Assembly (NCBI RefSeq): GCF_020252395.1
Contig: NZ_JADCDB010000036.1
Location: 1-33,177, forward strand
DNA length: 33,177 nt
Source of the DNA: Aestuariivirga sp.
GTDB lineage: Bacteria; Pseudomonadota; Alphaproteobacteria; Rhizobiales; Aestuariivirgaceae
Direction: 5' to 3'
This document shows, one piece after another, positions 20,317 to 30,727 of this stretch. The position numbers and the translations under genes were made by a program. Numbering within the stretch: position 1 is the stretch's first letter; the number at the start of each line of letters is the position of its first letter. The notes under the pieces are model-generated. The model had not been told where the DNA came from and did not search any database. It saw only the letters and a list, made by a program, of their open reading frames with translations.

Positions 20317-20351
20317 GTCCTTCTCCCGCCGCTTCGGGGCGGGAGAAGGAC
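20317..20351. repeat. hairpin repeat element after ptsP
   Basis: A perfect 14-bp stem (GTCCTTCTCCCGCC at 20317-20330 with its complement at 20338-20351) and a 7-base loop, without a T-run. The same CTTCCCGC...GCGGGAGAAG theme recurs after clpB (28704-28734), so it appears to be a dispersed extragenic hairpin rather than a standard terminator, though it may still slow transcription or protect the ptsP 3' end. The remainder of 20305-20635 shows no gene I accept. Confidence 0.7.
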
Positions 20352-20635
20352 CAGGCTTCCGCAGCCCCAGGATCCGGATCACGATGTCAAACAGCAGCAG
20401 GAACGCCATGACCGCCCATATAGCCCATCCCAGGACCAAAGTCAAGAATTATTTGCTCATAAATGACTATATTCATAGTCTCTGATATGCGTGATTCCTG
20501 CAAGAGGATGCCGTGCCGACCCCCGGCCAGGGCGAATCCTTCATCATCTTCGGTCCGGCCAGCCTGGCGTTAGCTTCCCATTCACCATTCTCGGTCATTC
20601 TTGGGAAAAAGGTAACAGTGCCCGAGAGTGGTATT

Positions 20636-21757
20636 ATGCGTGATGACAGCGTCGAGATGAGCGGTGAGGCCGAGGCCGCCTTGGACCAGCACGAGGAGGC
20701 CGCCCCCGAGGAGGAGGCCCACCATTACATCGAGATGCGTGACAAGCCCGATGGCGAGGCAGACCCGCTCGGCGAGGCTGGCTGGTACCTCGAGCATGAG
20801 CGCCTGATGCGCGGCCTATCGCTGGAAGAGGCGGCCGAGGGCTGCGGCATTCACCCTTATCACCTCGAAGCCATCGAATATGGCGACATGACCTGCCTGC
20901 CGGAGCGCGGCGAGGCCCTGGAGATGATCGGCGCCTACACGGCGTATCTGGGCTTCGACCCGGAACCGCTGATGCAGCATTTCGCCCAGTTCATGCCAGT
21001 GCCGGAACTCACCGCCGAAGTGCGCCATCCGGCCAATCCGGGCCCGCTCTCCTCCGCCAGGATCCTGGCCTTCGCCCGCTTCGCCAGGCTGCCGGAGATG
21101 AAGACGCGCCGTATTCCCGGTGGCGCCGGCGGCCTCGTCGCGGGCCTCGCTGGCGCCGTGATGCTGTTCGGCGCGGTGAGCTACATGTTGATGCCGCATG
21201 ACGGCAAGGCGCCGGACAAGGCCGCCGGCCTATCGGGCGCCGACCCGATGCCCACCGCCTCGACCGGATCCGGCACGGCTGACGTTTCGGTGACTGACGA
21301 GCCCATGCCCGCACAGGAAGCCCAGTCTGCGGCCGCCCAGCCCGAGGGCCAGAACGATCTTGACGGCACCGGCCTCGATGGCATCACCGCGCTGATCCAG
21401 AAGAACGTGCCCCAGACCACCGCCTCCACCACGCCTGCCCCGGCGGCCGCCGCGTCCGCACCCAACAAGGATGGCAGCCAGCAGTATGGCATCGCCAATA
21501 CCGGCAGCCGCCTGACGCTGAAGGCCAAGGCCCCCGTCTGGGTCCGCATCGAGGACGCCAATGGCAATGTGGTCATGACCCAGATGCTGATGAAGGGCGA
21601 CACCTATCGCGTGCCGGACCGGGAGGGCCTCGTCGTCATCGCACGCGATGGCGGGCTCCTTGCCTACATCATCGACGGAAAAGAAAAGGGCATTCTCGGC
21701 ACGCCGGGCGAAATCCTGGTCGGCCGCTCGCTCGACCTGAAGTCTTTCGAAAGCTGA
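20636..21757 (+). CDS. RodZ-like membrane protein with N-terminal HTH and C-terminal DUF4115
   Basis: A 373-residue protein from ATG 20636; a GTG at 20618 behind AAAAAGG is an equally good start adding six residues. An acidic N-terminal stretch is followed by a RodZ-type helix-turn-helix (GWYLEHERLMRGLSLEEAAE, CGIHPYHLEAIEYGD, about residues 45-110). One transmembrane helix follows (GGLVAGLAGAVMLFGAVSYM), then a Pro/Ala/Thr-rich linker and a C-terminal DUF4115 beta domain (LTLKAKAPVWVRIEDANGN, then GDTYRVPDREGLVVIARDGG). RodZ links the MreB cytoskeleton to the wall machinery through this topology. The HTH faces the cytoplasm and the DUF4115 domain the periplasm. The short HTH-TM-DUF4115 layout suggests a RodZ-like role in envelope organisation, but this is not proven. 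Confidence 0.8.
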   Translation: MRDDSVEMSGEAEAALDQHEEAAPEEEAHHYIEMRDKPDGEADPLGEAGWYLEHERLMRGLSLEEAAEGCGIHPYHLEAIEYGDMTCLPERGEALEMIGAYTAYLGFDPEPLMQHFAQFMPVPELTAEVRHPANPGPLSSARILAFARFARLPEMKTRRIPGGAGGLVAGLAGAVMLFGAVSYMLMPHDGKAPDKAAGLSGADPMPTASTGSGTADVSVTDEPMPAQEAQSAAAQPEGQNDLDGTGLDGITALIQKNVPQTTASTTPAPAAAASAPNKDGSQQYGIANTGSRLTLKAKAPVWVRIEDANGNVVMTQMLMKGDTYRVPDREGLVVIARDGGLLAYIIDGKEKGILGTPGEILVGRSLDLKSFES

Positions 21758-21870
21758 TCCGCGAGACCCTCGGCGCGGTCGAAACCGGAATCTTCGCGGC
21801 CAACATGCAGGTGGCCCTCATCAACGGCGGCCCGGTGACCATCCTCTTCGACGCAGCGGCCAGGGACTGA
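21754..21870 (+). pseudogene. dtd: 3' remnant of dtd (D-aminoacyl-tRNA deacylase)
   Basis: The frame read from 21754 to the TGA at 21868-21870 encodes 38 residues that include AVETGIFAANMQVALINGGP followed by VTILFD. This is the C-terminal signature of D-aminoacyl-tRNA deacylases (VETGxFGAxMxVxLxNDGPVT). The N-terminal half, including the catalytic SxxxQ region, is absent: upstream sequence in this frame belongs to the RodZ-like gene, whose stop codon overlaps the remnant. The changes G-to-A in FGA and ND-to-NG indicate drift. It cannot encode a working enzyme by itself. It lies 37 bp before prfA and suggests a past deletion or rearrangement at this junction. Confidence 0.7.
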
Positions 21871-21907
21871 GCTTCCACCGGGCGAGCGCTTCGGCTAGAA
21901 GCCGCCC

Positions 21908-22987
21908 ATGTCCGCCATTCCGCACGAAAAGCTCGACCGCATCATCCAGCGCTTCGCCACCGTCGAACATGACCTGTCGTCGGGGGCCGTGCCGGGCGAT
22001 GCCTTTGTCAAGCTGTCGAAGGAATATGCCGATCTTGAGCCGGCTGCCAGGAAGGCGCAGGAATTGCGCAAGGCCTATGACGAGCGCCGCGACCTCGACG
22101 ACATGATGAAGGCCGGCGGCGAACTCGCCCAGATGGCCGAGGCCGAGCGCCCCGTTCTCGGGGAGAAGATCGAGAAGATGGAGCACGAAATCCGCATCCT
22201 GCTCCTTCCCAAGGATGCGGCGGATGACAAGAACGTCATTCTCGAAGTGCGCGCCGGAACGGGCGGCGACGAGGCTGCGATCTTCGCCGGCGACCTGTTC
22301 CGCATGTACCAGCGCTATGCGGCGTCGAAGAACTGGCGGGTCGAGGTGATCTCGGCGAGCGAGGGCGAGCATGGCGGCTACAAGGAAGTGATCGCCAACA
22401 TCTATGGCGCCGGCGCCTTCGCGCACCTGAAGTTCGAGTCGGGCGTGCACCGCGTGCAGCGCGTGCCCGCGACCGAGACTCAGGGGCGCATTCACACGTC
22501 GGCGGCGACGGTGGCGGTGCTGCCCGAGGCCGAGGACGTCGACATCAAGATCGAGGACAAGGACCTCCGCATCGACGTCTACCGTTCGTCGGGCCCCGGC
22601 GGGCAGTCGGTGAACACCACCGACTCCGCGGTGCGCATAACTCACATCCCGACCGGCATCGCGGTGGCGCAGCAGACGGAAAAGTCGCAGCTGAAGAACA
22701 AGAACGCCGCGATGAAACTGCTCAGGTCCAGGCTATACGAGATCGAGCGCCAGCGGATCGATTCCGAGCGCTCCGCCACCCGCAAGGACCAGGTGGGCTC
22801 GGGTGACCGGTCGGAGCGCATCCGCACCTATAATTTCCCGCAAGGCCGCTGCACCGACCACCGCATCAACCTCACCCTCTACAAGCTCGACCAGATCATC
22901 GAAGGGCCCGCGCTGGAGGAAATGGTGCAGGCGCTGATGACCAACCATCAGGCCGAGCTTCTCGCCGAAGCGGACAATGCCGCCTGA
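21908..22987 (+). CDS. prfA: peptide chain release factor 1
   Basis: RF1 recognises UAA and UAG stop codons and triggers peptide release. It has 359 residues. The GGQ hydrolysis motif is in [20 protein letters not shown], and the RF1-type anticodon-mimic tripeptide PAT lies in [22 protein letters not shown]2 would have SPF there, so the RF1 call is firm. [19 protein letters not shown] is the conserved C-terminal block. It overlaps prmC, whose product methylates the Gln of GGQ, by 11 bases. Confidence 0.98.
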   Translation: MSAIPHEKLDRIIQRFATVEHDLSSGAVPGDAFVKLSKEYADLEPAARKAQELRKAYDERRDLDDMMKAGGELAQMAEAERPVLGEKIEKMEHEIRILLLPKDAADDKNVILEVRAGTGGDEAAIFAGDLFRMYQRYAASKNWRVEVISASEGEHGGYKEVIANIYGAGAFAHLKFESGVHRVQRVPATETQGRIHTSAATVAVLPEAEDVDIKIEDKDLRIDVYRSSGPGGQSVNTTDSAVRITHIPTGIAVAQQTEKSQLKNKNAAMKLLRSRLYEIERQRIDSERSATRKDQVGSGDRSERIRTYNFPQGRCTDHRINLTLYKLDQIIEGPALEEMVQALMTNHQAELLAEADNAA

Positions 22988-23828
22988 CAATCTCGCAAGC
23001 CTCCTGGCCGCCGCCACCGCGCGGCTGAAGGCGGCGGGCTGCGACATGCCGGTGCTCGATGCGCGCCTGCTGCTGCAGGCAGCGGCGGCGATCAGCCGGG
23101 AAGATCTGATCATGGGGCCGGACCTTGCGCTCACGGCCGATCAGCTTCAGCACTTCGAAAACTTCATTACCCGCCGCGAGCGGCATGAGCCCGTCTCCCG
23201 CATCCTCGGCGAACGCGAATTCTATGGCCGGGTCTTCCGGGTGACGCCCGACACGCTGGACCCGCGGCCCGATACCGAGACCCTGATCGAGGCGGCGCTG
23301 GCGGTTATGCCACAGGCGGCGCGGCTGCTCGACCTCGGCACCGGCACCGGGGCCATTGCCATCACGCTGCTGGCCGAGCGGCCTGCAGCGCGCGGCGTGG
23401 CGACCGACCTCTCGCCTGCCGCCCTCGCCGTGGCGCGGGAGAATGCGGCCCGCCTCGGCGTCGCCCACCGGCTGACACTGCTGGAGGGCAGCTGGTTTGC
23501 CCCACTCTCCGGAACTTTCGACATCATTCTGTCGAACCCGCCCTATATTCCGGATGGCGAAATCGCCGGTCTGAGCCCCGGCGTGAGGAACTTCGACCCG
23601 GCCCTCGCACTTTCAGGAGGAACCGACGGCCTCGACCCCTATCGCATCATCGCATGTTCTGCCGCCGCCCACCTGGCGCCGGGAGGCCGGATTCTGGTCG
23701 AGATCGGGGCGGGGCAGGCAGACGAAATCGCGGCGATTTTCACCGCGGAAGGGTTCCGGGCCGCCAGCCGGCACCGTGATCTGGGCGGCCACGAGCGCTG
23801 CCTGGCCTTTAACCGCCCTGAAAAATAG
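22977..23828 (+). CDS. prmC: peptide chain release factor N5-glutamine methyltransferase
   Basis: Methylates the Gln of the GGQ motif in release factors using S-adenosylmethionine. It has 283 residues. Residues 1-85 form the helical substrate-binding domain, with [21 protein letters not shown] typical of HemK/PrmC. The SAM site is [20 protein letters not shown], and the NPPY catalytic motif is in [17 protein letters not shown] 22977 lies inside the last codons of prfA in another frame. The stop at 23826-23828 is followed by a 311-bp non-coding stretch. Confidence 0.96.
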   Translation: MPPDNLASLLAAATARLKAAGCDMPVLDARLLLQAAAAISREDLIMGPDLALTADQLQHFENFITRRERHEPVSRILGEREFYGRVFRVTPDTLDPRPDTETLIEAALAVMPQAARLLDLGTGTGAIAITLLAERPAARGVATDLSPAALAVARENAARLGVAHRLTLLEGSWFAPLSGTFDIILSNPPYIPDGEIAGLSPGVRNFDPALALSGGTDGLDPYRIIACSAAAHLAPGGRILVEIGAGQADEIAAIFTAEGFRAASRHRDLGGHERCLAFNRPEK

Positions 23829-24139
23829 CGTTTGGAAATGAGGGGCTTGTGCGCTAGATACGAGTCGGAAACGCTTTCTGCCCTTTGTATTGGTGCCGGG
23901 AACGACGAGGGGGCAGCGCCGGGATGGCGCAACAGCCCAGTTGAAATCAGCACAGGCGGGGACATGGCAAGAGCCCTCCGGGACTCGCGCCGCTGGCGGA
24001 AGCCTTCTCAACCAACGGGTTAAGCTTGAAGACGCTCGCTTTCTGAGCACATGTGACGACGGATTGCCGCGGAACCACAGAGTTCCGTGGGGCAATTCCT
24101 GCAACCTAGGATCAGGCCCAGCCTGAAGATGGAATTTCG
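23829..24139 (+). promoter_or_regulatory. non-coding leader of the DUF4167 gene, with stem-loops
   Basis: No ORF in these 311 bases looks like a protein. A clear stem-loop lies at 24064-24095: outer stem TTGCC with GGCAA, inner stem CGGAAC with GTTCCG, 6-base loop, unequal bulge. It is 44 bp before the DUF4167 start and has no T-run. Further short GC-rich inverted segments occur between 23880 and 24000. The stretch could hold a promoter plus a structured 5' leader or a small RNA; I cannot match it to a known RNA family. Confidence 0.4.
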
Positions 24140-24982
24140 ATGAGACCGACCCATAAGAACCGCAACCGCAACCGTCATCGCAACGCGGGTGGCGGCGGCG
24201 GGGGCGGGGGCAACCCGCTGAGCCGCGTCTATGAGAGCAACGGTCCGGACGTGAAGGTCCGCGGCACCGCACAGACGGTGGCCGACAAATATCTCCAGCT
24301 GGGCCGCGACGCCCAATCTTCGGGCGATATCGTGATGGCGGAAAGCTATTTCCAGCACGCCGAGCATTACCTGCGCATCGTCTTCGCCGCACAGGCCTAT
24401 AACCAGCAGAACCAGCAGCAGTCCCGGCGCAGCGACGATGATTTCGATGACGAGGACCTTGAGGATCATGGCGAGGCGCAGGTCGAGCAGCGCGGCCAGC
24501 AGGGCCAGGGGGCCGAGCCGGAAGGCCTTGGCGACCAGCCCTCAATGGACAGCCAGGAGCGCCCGCCGCTGCAGAACCAGCCGTTCCGCCAGAACCGGGA
24601 CCGCGACTTCAACCGCGACCAGAACCGCGACCGTGACCAGAACCGCGACAATCAAGGGCAGGGCCGTGACCGTTTCCGTCCGCGCTGGCAGGACCGCAAC
24701 GAGCGCCGCAACAACGACCAGCAGGGCCAGGGCTGGGAACCGCGCCAGCAAAACCAGCAGCCCCGCCAGCAGGACGGCCAGCCGCGCGCCGAACCCGCTC
24801 CGGCCCCGGCTCCTGCCACGTCTTCGGACGATGCCGATCGCTGGGAGGCCCCATCCTTCCTGCGCCGCCCGGCCCCCGCGCTGGCCCCGGTCGAAGCCGC
24901 GGCCGAGGAGGCTGCAGCACCGGTGAAGCGCCGCCGCACCCGCAAGGAAATCGCCGCCGAGAGTCCGGAAGCCTCCGACTGA
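24140..24982 (+). CDS. DUF4167 domain protein with Asn/Arg/Gln/Asp-rich tail
   Basis: 280 residues of unknown function. The N-terminal 90 residues are the DUF4167 domain: a basic RPTHKNRNRNRHRNAG start, a poly-Gly run (about 17-24), and the conserved segment VRGTAQTVADKYLQLGRDAQ, SSGDIVMAESYFQHAEHYLR. The latter resembles a short helical pair. From residue 90 on it is low complexity: acidic DDDFDDEDLEDHGEAQ, then RDRDFNRDQNRDRDQNRD repeats and a Pro/Ala tail. Such basic and RGG-like stretches suggest RNA or nucleic-acid binding, but that is inference. It stands between prmC and clpB, as it often does in Rhizobiales; the start matches the family N terminus. Confidence 0.85.
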   Translation: MRPTHKNRNRNRHRNAGGGGGGGGNPLSRVYESNGPDVKVRGTAQTVADKYLQLGRDAQSSGDIVMAESYFQHAEHYLRIVFAAQAYNQQNQQQSRRSDDDFDDEDLEDHGEAQVEQRGQQGQGAEPEGLGDQPSMDSQERPPLQNQPFRQNRDRDFNRDQNRDRDQNRDNQGQGRDRFRPRWQDRNERRNNDQQGQGWEPRQQNQQPRQQDGQPRAEPAPAPAPATSSDDADRWEAPSFLRRPAPALAPVEAAAEEAAAPVKRRRTRKEIAAESPEASD

Positions 24983-24989
24983 GCCGTTT

Positions 24990-25778
24990 TCAGCCGCGTG
25001 GCCGGTAGGCCAGCCAGTAGGTGAGGGCAACGCCTCCGGCGCCGCCCACGATATTTCCAAGCGTGACGGGCGCCAGATTGCCGAGGAATCCGGCAGCGCT
25101 GACATTCCCGCCCAGCGCCCAGCCGAGCGGAATGAAATACATGTTGGCGATCGAGTGCTCATAGCCCAGCAGCACGAAGGCCGAGATCGGGAACACGATC
25201 CCCAGGATCTTGCCGTCCACCCCCCGCGCCGCGAAACTCACCCACACCGCCAGGCAGACCAGCATGTTGCACAGGATGCCGCGGGTGAAGGCCTGCAAGG
25301 GGCCGAGCGCCACCTTGGCCTCGGCAATGGCGCGCGCCGCATCGCCCTTGGGGCCGTCAAGCAGGCCCGAGAGAACCATCAGAACCACCACTGCGAGCGC
25401 CCCGATCAGGTTGCCGGTGAAGGCATAGGCCCAGTTGCGCAGGAGTGCCGCAGTGGTGATCCTGCCGTCGACCCGCGCCATGACGATGAGCGTGTTGCCG
25501 GTGAAAAGTTCCGCCCCCGCCACCACCACCAGGATAAGGCCCGTCGAGAAGGTGATGCCGCCCAGGAGCCGCGCCGGGCCAAAGCCCGGCGTGGTGCCCG
25601 CCAGCACTGCCGTAAAGGCGGCGGCCCCCAGTGCGATGAAGGCTCCCGCCAGCACCGAAAGGGTGAGCAGCGGGATGGCCGGCAGATTGGCCTTCTTGAC
25701 GCCCGCCTCTTCGATGCGGAGCGCCACTTCGGCGGGCTTGTAGGCGTCTATGCCTGTCGGATCGAGTTTCTGTTCCAT
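24990..25778 (-). CDS. formate/nitrite transporter (FNT) family protein
   Basis: An inner-membrane channel-like transporter of small monovalent anions (formate, nitrite or hydrosulfide in known members). From ATG 25778 it has 262 residues; an in-frame start at 25808 is less likely. Six transmembrane segments are evident after a 35-residue cytoplasmic head. The FNT signatures are AELFTGNTLIV (about residues 100-110), ILCNMLVCLAVWVSFAARGV and GYEHSIANMYFIPLGWALGG, with the conserved pore His in YEHSIANM. The substrate cannot be told from the sequence, and no formate or nitrite enzymes are nearby. It ends 7 bp after the DUF4167 stop on the opposite strand and is divergent from clpB. Confidence 0.9.
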   Translation of the reverse strand: MEQKLDPTGIDAYKPAEVALRIEEAGVKKANLPAIPLLTLSVLAGAFIALGAAAFTAVLAGTTPGFGPARLLGGITFSTGLILVVVAGAELFTGNTLIVMARVDGRITTAALLRNWAYAFTGNLIGALAVVVLMVLSGLLDGPKGDAARAIAEAKVALGPLQAFTRGILCNMLVCLAVWVSFAARGVDGKILGIVFPISAFVLLGYEHSIANMYFIPLGWALGGNVSAAGFLGNLAPVTLGNIVGGAGGVALTYWLAYRPRG

Positions 25779-25862
25779 GCTTATCATTAAGTTGCAGAGC
25801 GGTTGCAATTGCCTTGATACAGCGCAAGGTCAAGCAGGATGGCGAGGGTCAATATACCCCCG

Positions 25863-25892
25863 CTTGATTGATCGAAAACCCATGCCCATATG
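25863..25892 (+). promoter_or_regulatory. clpB promoter, heat-shock-like
   Basis: TTGATT (25864-25869), 17 bases, CATATG (25887-25892). With flanks it reads CTTGAT...CCATAT, resembling the groESL promoter here, though the CTTG-to-CCATAT gap is two bases longer. It would give a leader of about 130 bases before clpB. No CIRCE element is seen here. Confidence 0.5.
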
Positions 25893-26030
25893 TTTCCCAT
25901 CAAGGGTCACTCTCCTCAGGGAATGCCTTGCGGGGGTTCAACATGGGTTGGGGTGGCACATCAAACCGTTGACGGCTTTTCAGGGGTGCCTTTTCCGGGG
26001 CCCACGACGAGTGCCGAGGAGGAGAAACAG

Positions 26031-28652
<2,622 letters not shown>

Positions 28653-28672
28653 GCGTGTGACGAATTGAAAAA

Positions 28673-28695
28673 GGGCGGTCCCCAGGGGCCGCCCC
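28673..28695. terminator. GC hairpin after clpB
   Basis: GGGCGG (28673-28678) pairs with CCGCCC (28689-28694), extended by inner CCC/GGG bases. On the + strand it is followed only by CTATCTCTT, a weak tail; on the minus strand the hairpin is followed by a five-T run (complement of the five A ending at 28672). It lies 20 bp after the clpB stop and probably limits read-through. A second hairpin follows at 28704-28734. Confidence 0.55.
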
Positions 28696-28703
28696 TATCT
28701 CTT

Positions 28704-28734
28704 GTCCTCTTCCCGCTGAAGAAGCGGGAGAAGA
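28704..28734. repeat. hairpin repeat element, related to that after ptsP
   Basis: TGTCCTCTTCCCGCT is followed by a short loop and AGCGGGAGAAGACA, an imperfect inverted repeat with one bulge. The core CTTCCCGC and GCGGGAGAAG matches the perfect hairpin at 20317-20351. Confidence 0.55.
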
Positions 28735-28783
28735 CATTTGGCACTCCGTTGTGGCCTGGCGCTTCACATGGCACTCTCCGCCC

Positions 28784-29155
28784 ATGACCCTCGACGGCTA
28801 CAACCGCTTCTGCCGCAGCCTTGCCCACACCGCGCACGTGGTCCAGTGGGACGAGGCGCATGTGTGGAAGGTGGGCGGGCCCAAGGGCAAGGTCTTCGCC
28901 ATCGCCTCGCGCTGGGAGGGGGCCTCGCCCGGCATCACCTTCAAGGCCTCGCAGCTCTCCTTCGATCTCTTGAAGGACAAGCCCGGCCTGCGGCCCGCGC
29001 CCTATCTCGCCTCGCGCGGGCTCCTCTGGCTGCAGCGGTGCACGGCAGAGACGCTGGATGATGCGGCGCTCAAGGATTACCTCCGCGAAAGCCATCGCCT
29101 CGCCGCGCTGAACCTGCCGAAACGGGTGCAGAAGGAATTGGGGCTCTTGGGGTAG
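28784..29155 (+). CDS. MmcQ/YjbR family protein
   Basis: A 123-residue protein of the MmcQ/YjbR (CyaY-like fold) family. Start ATG 28784 gives the conserved N terminus MTLDGYNRFCRSLAHT; an earlier in-frame ATG at 28751 adds 11 unconserved residues. Signature segments are WKVGGPKGKVFAIAS, GITFKASQLSFDLLKDKPGL, RPAPYLASRGLLWL and a final DYLRESHRLAALNLPKR helix. Members are annotated as possible DNA-binding proteins, but their role is not settled. The gene lies alone, 130 bp after clpB and its hairpins. Confidence 0.88.
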   Translation: MTLDGYNRFCRSLAHTAHVVQWDEAHVWKVGGPKGKVFAIASRWEGASPGITFKASQLSFDLLKDKPGLRPAPYLASRGLLWLQRCTAETLDDAALKDYLRESHRLAALNLPKRVQKELGLLG

Positions 29156-29170
29156 GGTGCCGCTCTGCGA

Positions 29171-29464
29171 TCAGAGGGAGTTGGCCTCCCTGATCGCGTC
29201 ATTGGCGGACTCATTTATCCTCTCGATGTCGTTCTTGGCGTTCTCCACATATGCCTTGATGCAGTCGATGTAATAGTCGAGATCGCTATTATAGCGATTT
29301 ACAGCATACTCGTCGCTCAGGTCGTACGGTTTGCTGGGCGCACTGCAAGTGTGTTTGGGGTAGCCGAGAACACCGAGATTTGATCCTCCGAAGACCAACG
29401 CGTTTGCTGTGCCTGATGCGAGAACAAGACTTACTGTCACGGCTATCGCTGACTTAACTTGCAT
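29171..29464 (-). CDS. small secreted protein of unknown function
   Basis: A 97-residue protein with a clean Sec signal peptide: MQVKSAIAVTVSLVLASGTA, with likely cleavage after an Ala near residue 20-22. A good ribosome binding site (AAGGAG) lies just upstream of ATG 29464. The mature part has two Cys (in KHTCSAP and YIDCIKAY), which could form a disulfide, a Tyr/Asp-rich middle (AVNRYNSDLDYYIDCIK) and a C-terminal charged helix (NAKNDIERINESANDAIREA). The organisation recalls short periplasmic proteins of alphaproteobacteria that I cannot name. It is the last gene of a leftward run after the M23 peptidase and MFS genes; its bases are AT-richer than theirs. Confidence 0.75.
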   Translation of the reverse strand: MQVKSAIAVTVSLVLASGTANALVFGGSNLGVLGYPKHTCSAPSKPYDLSDEYAVNRYNSDLDYYIDCIKAYVENAKNDIERINESANDAIREANSL

Positions 29465-29491
29465 GTGTGGTGCTCCTTGGGGTTTGGCTGA

Positions 29492-30673
29492 CTATTGTTT
29501 CGGCGGATTGTCCTTGGCAAAGAGATAGACGACGAGGCTCACCGCCAGCAGCCCCGCGAAGATCAGGTGCAGCGTGGCATAGGCTTGCTTGGGCGGGTGA
29601 TCCGCCAACCGCTTCATCAATGCGCCGCTCAAGGGCTGCAGCACGCCGGCGCCGCCGATGAACAGGACGTTCAGCAGCGTGATGCCGCGGCCCAGCAGGT
29701 GATCGGGAACGAAGCCGCGGCCATGCGCCATCAGCACGCCATAGGTCATGCCGAAACCGCCGAGCAGGCCCATGGCGATGATCGCCGCGGTGAGCGAGAG
29801 GCCGGGCAGGGCGAGCGCCGCAAAGCACAGCGCCGTCACGCTCACGCCGCCGGACACCACCCATTTGCGCGTGCCGAGCAGCCGGTCCAGCGGGCCATAG
29901 GCCATGGCGCCCGCCGACATGGCCGCCGCCATGACCAGCAACGCATGCCCGCGCGCCACCGGATCAAGCCCGTATACGGAGGAAAAATACGGGCCCGCCC
30001 ACAGGCCCCGCTCCGCCAGCACCACGGCATAGCTCACGGCGGTGATCGGCAGCAGGGGCCAGAGCGCGCGGATCTTCAGGATCTCGCCGATGCCGCCGAA
30101 CAGCCCGCGTGCGCCATGCGTGGCGATGCGCTCCGGATCGCGGATCAGCAACAGCACCGAGAGGGCCGACAGCGCGGTTGCCACCGCCATGCCGGCCATC
30201 GCGCCGCGCCAGCCGGTCGACTGCGCCACCCATGCCAGGGGAGAGGCCGCGAGCAGGTTTCCGGCCGTGCCGAGTCCGAGGAGCCATGAACACAGCAACG
30301 CAAAGCGCTGCGGCGCGGCCATGCGCCCGAACATATAGATCGCCCCCATGTAGATCGAGCCGCATCCGGCGCCGATGAACAGCATGGAGATGTTTAGCGC
30401 CGGCGCGCTGTGCGCCGTGGCGAAAAGCAGGGCGCCCGCCACCGCGGCCAGCATCTGCAGCGCCACGGTGCGGCGCGGCCCCACGGTGTCCAGCGCCCAG
30501 CCCACCGGAAACTGCGTGGCCACGAAACCGAGGATCCAGAAGGCCTGCAGGTTGCCGAGCGCCTGCGGATCGAGCGTCAGTTCATGCGCCAGTTCGGGCG
30601 CGATCACCGCCAGGAAGGAGCGGTAGAACTGGCTCAGCATATAGGCGGCAAGAAAGGTGAGGAAGACGCGCAT
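29492..30673 (-). CDS. MFS transporter
   Basis: A 393-residue major facilitator superfamily permease of the inner membrane with about 12 hydrophobic segments. The N-terminal half shows the usual helix 1-2 start (FLTFLAAYMLSQFYRSFLAV) and the loop 2-3 motif in GWALDTVGPRRTVALQ, close to the G-x-x-x-D-x-x-G-x-R consensus. The equivalent second-half loop is YGPLDRLLGTRKWVV. The FAKDNPPKQ tail is cytoplasmic. Substrate specificity cannot be read from the sequence. It lies 54 bp downstream of the M23 peptidase gene on the same strand, so co-transcription is possible, but no functional link is evident. Confidence 0.9.
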   Translation of the reverse strand: MRVFLTFLAAYMLSQFYRSFLAVIAPELAHELTLDPQALGNLQAFWILGFVATQFPVGWALDTVGPRRTVALQMLAAVAGALLFATAHSAPALNISMLFIGAGCGSIYMGAIYMFGRMAAPQRFALLCSWLLGLGTAGNLLAASPLAWVAQSTGWRGAMAGMAVATALSALSVLLLIRDPERIATHGARGLFGGIGEILKIRALWPLLPITAVSYAVVLAERGLWAGPYFSSVYGLDPVARGHALLVMAAAMSAGAMAYGPLDRLLGTRKWVVSGGVSVTALCFAALALPGLSLTAAIIAMGLLGGFGMTYGVLMAHGRGFVPDHLLGRGITLLNVLFIGGAGVLQPLSGALMKRLADHPPKQAYATLHLIFAGLLAVSLVVYLFAKDNPPKQ

Positions 30674-30727
30674 GCCAAGGTCATCGCAGGCATGGACCTG
30701 GGGCGCAAGCGCCGATCGGGCTATGCT

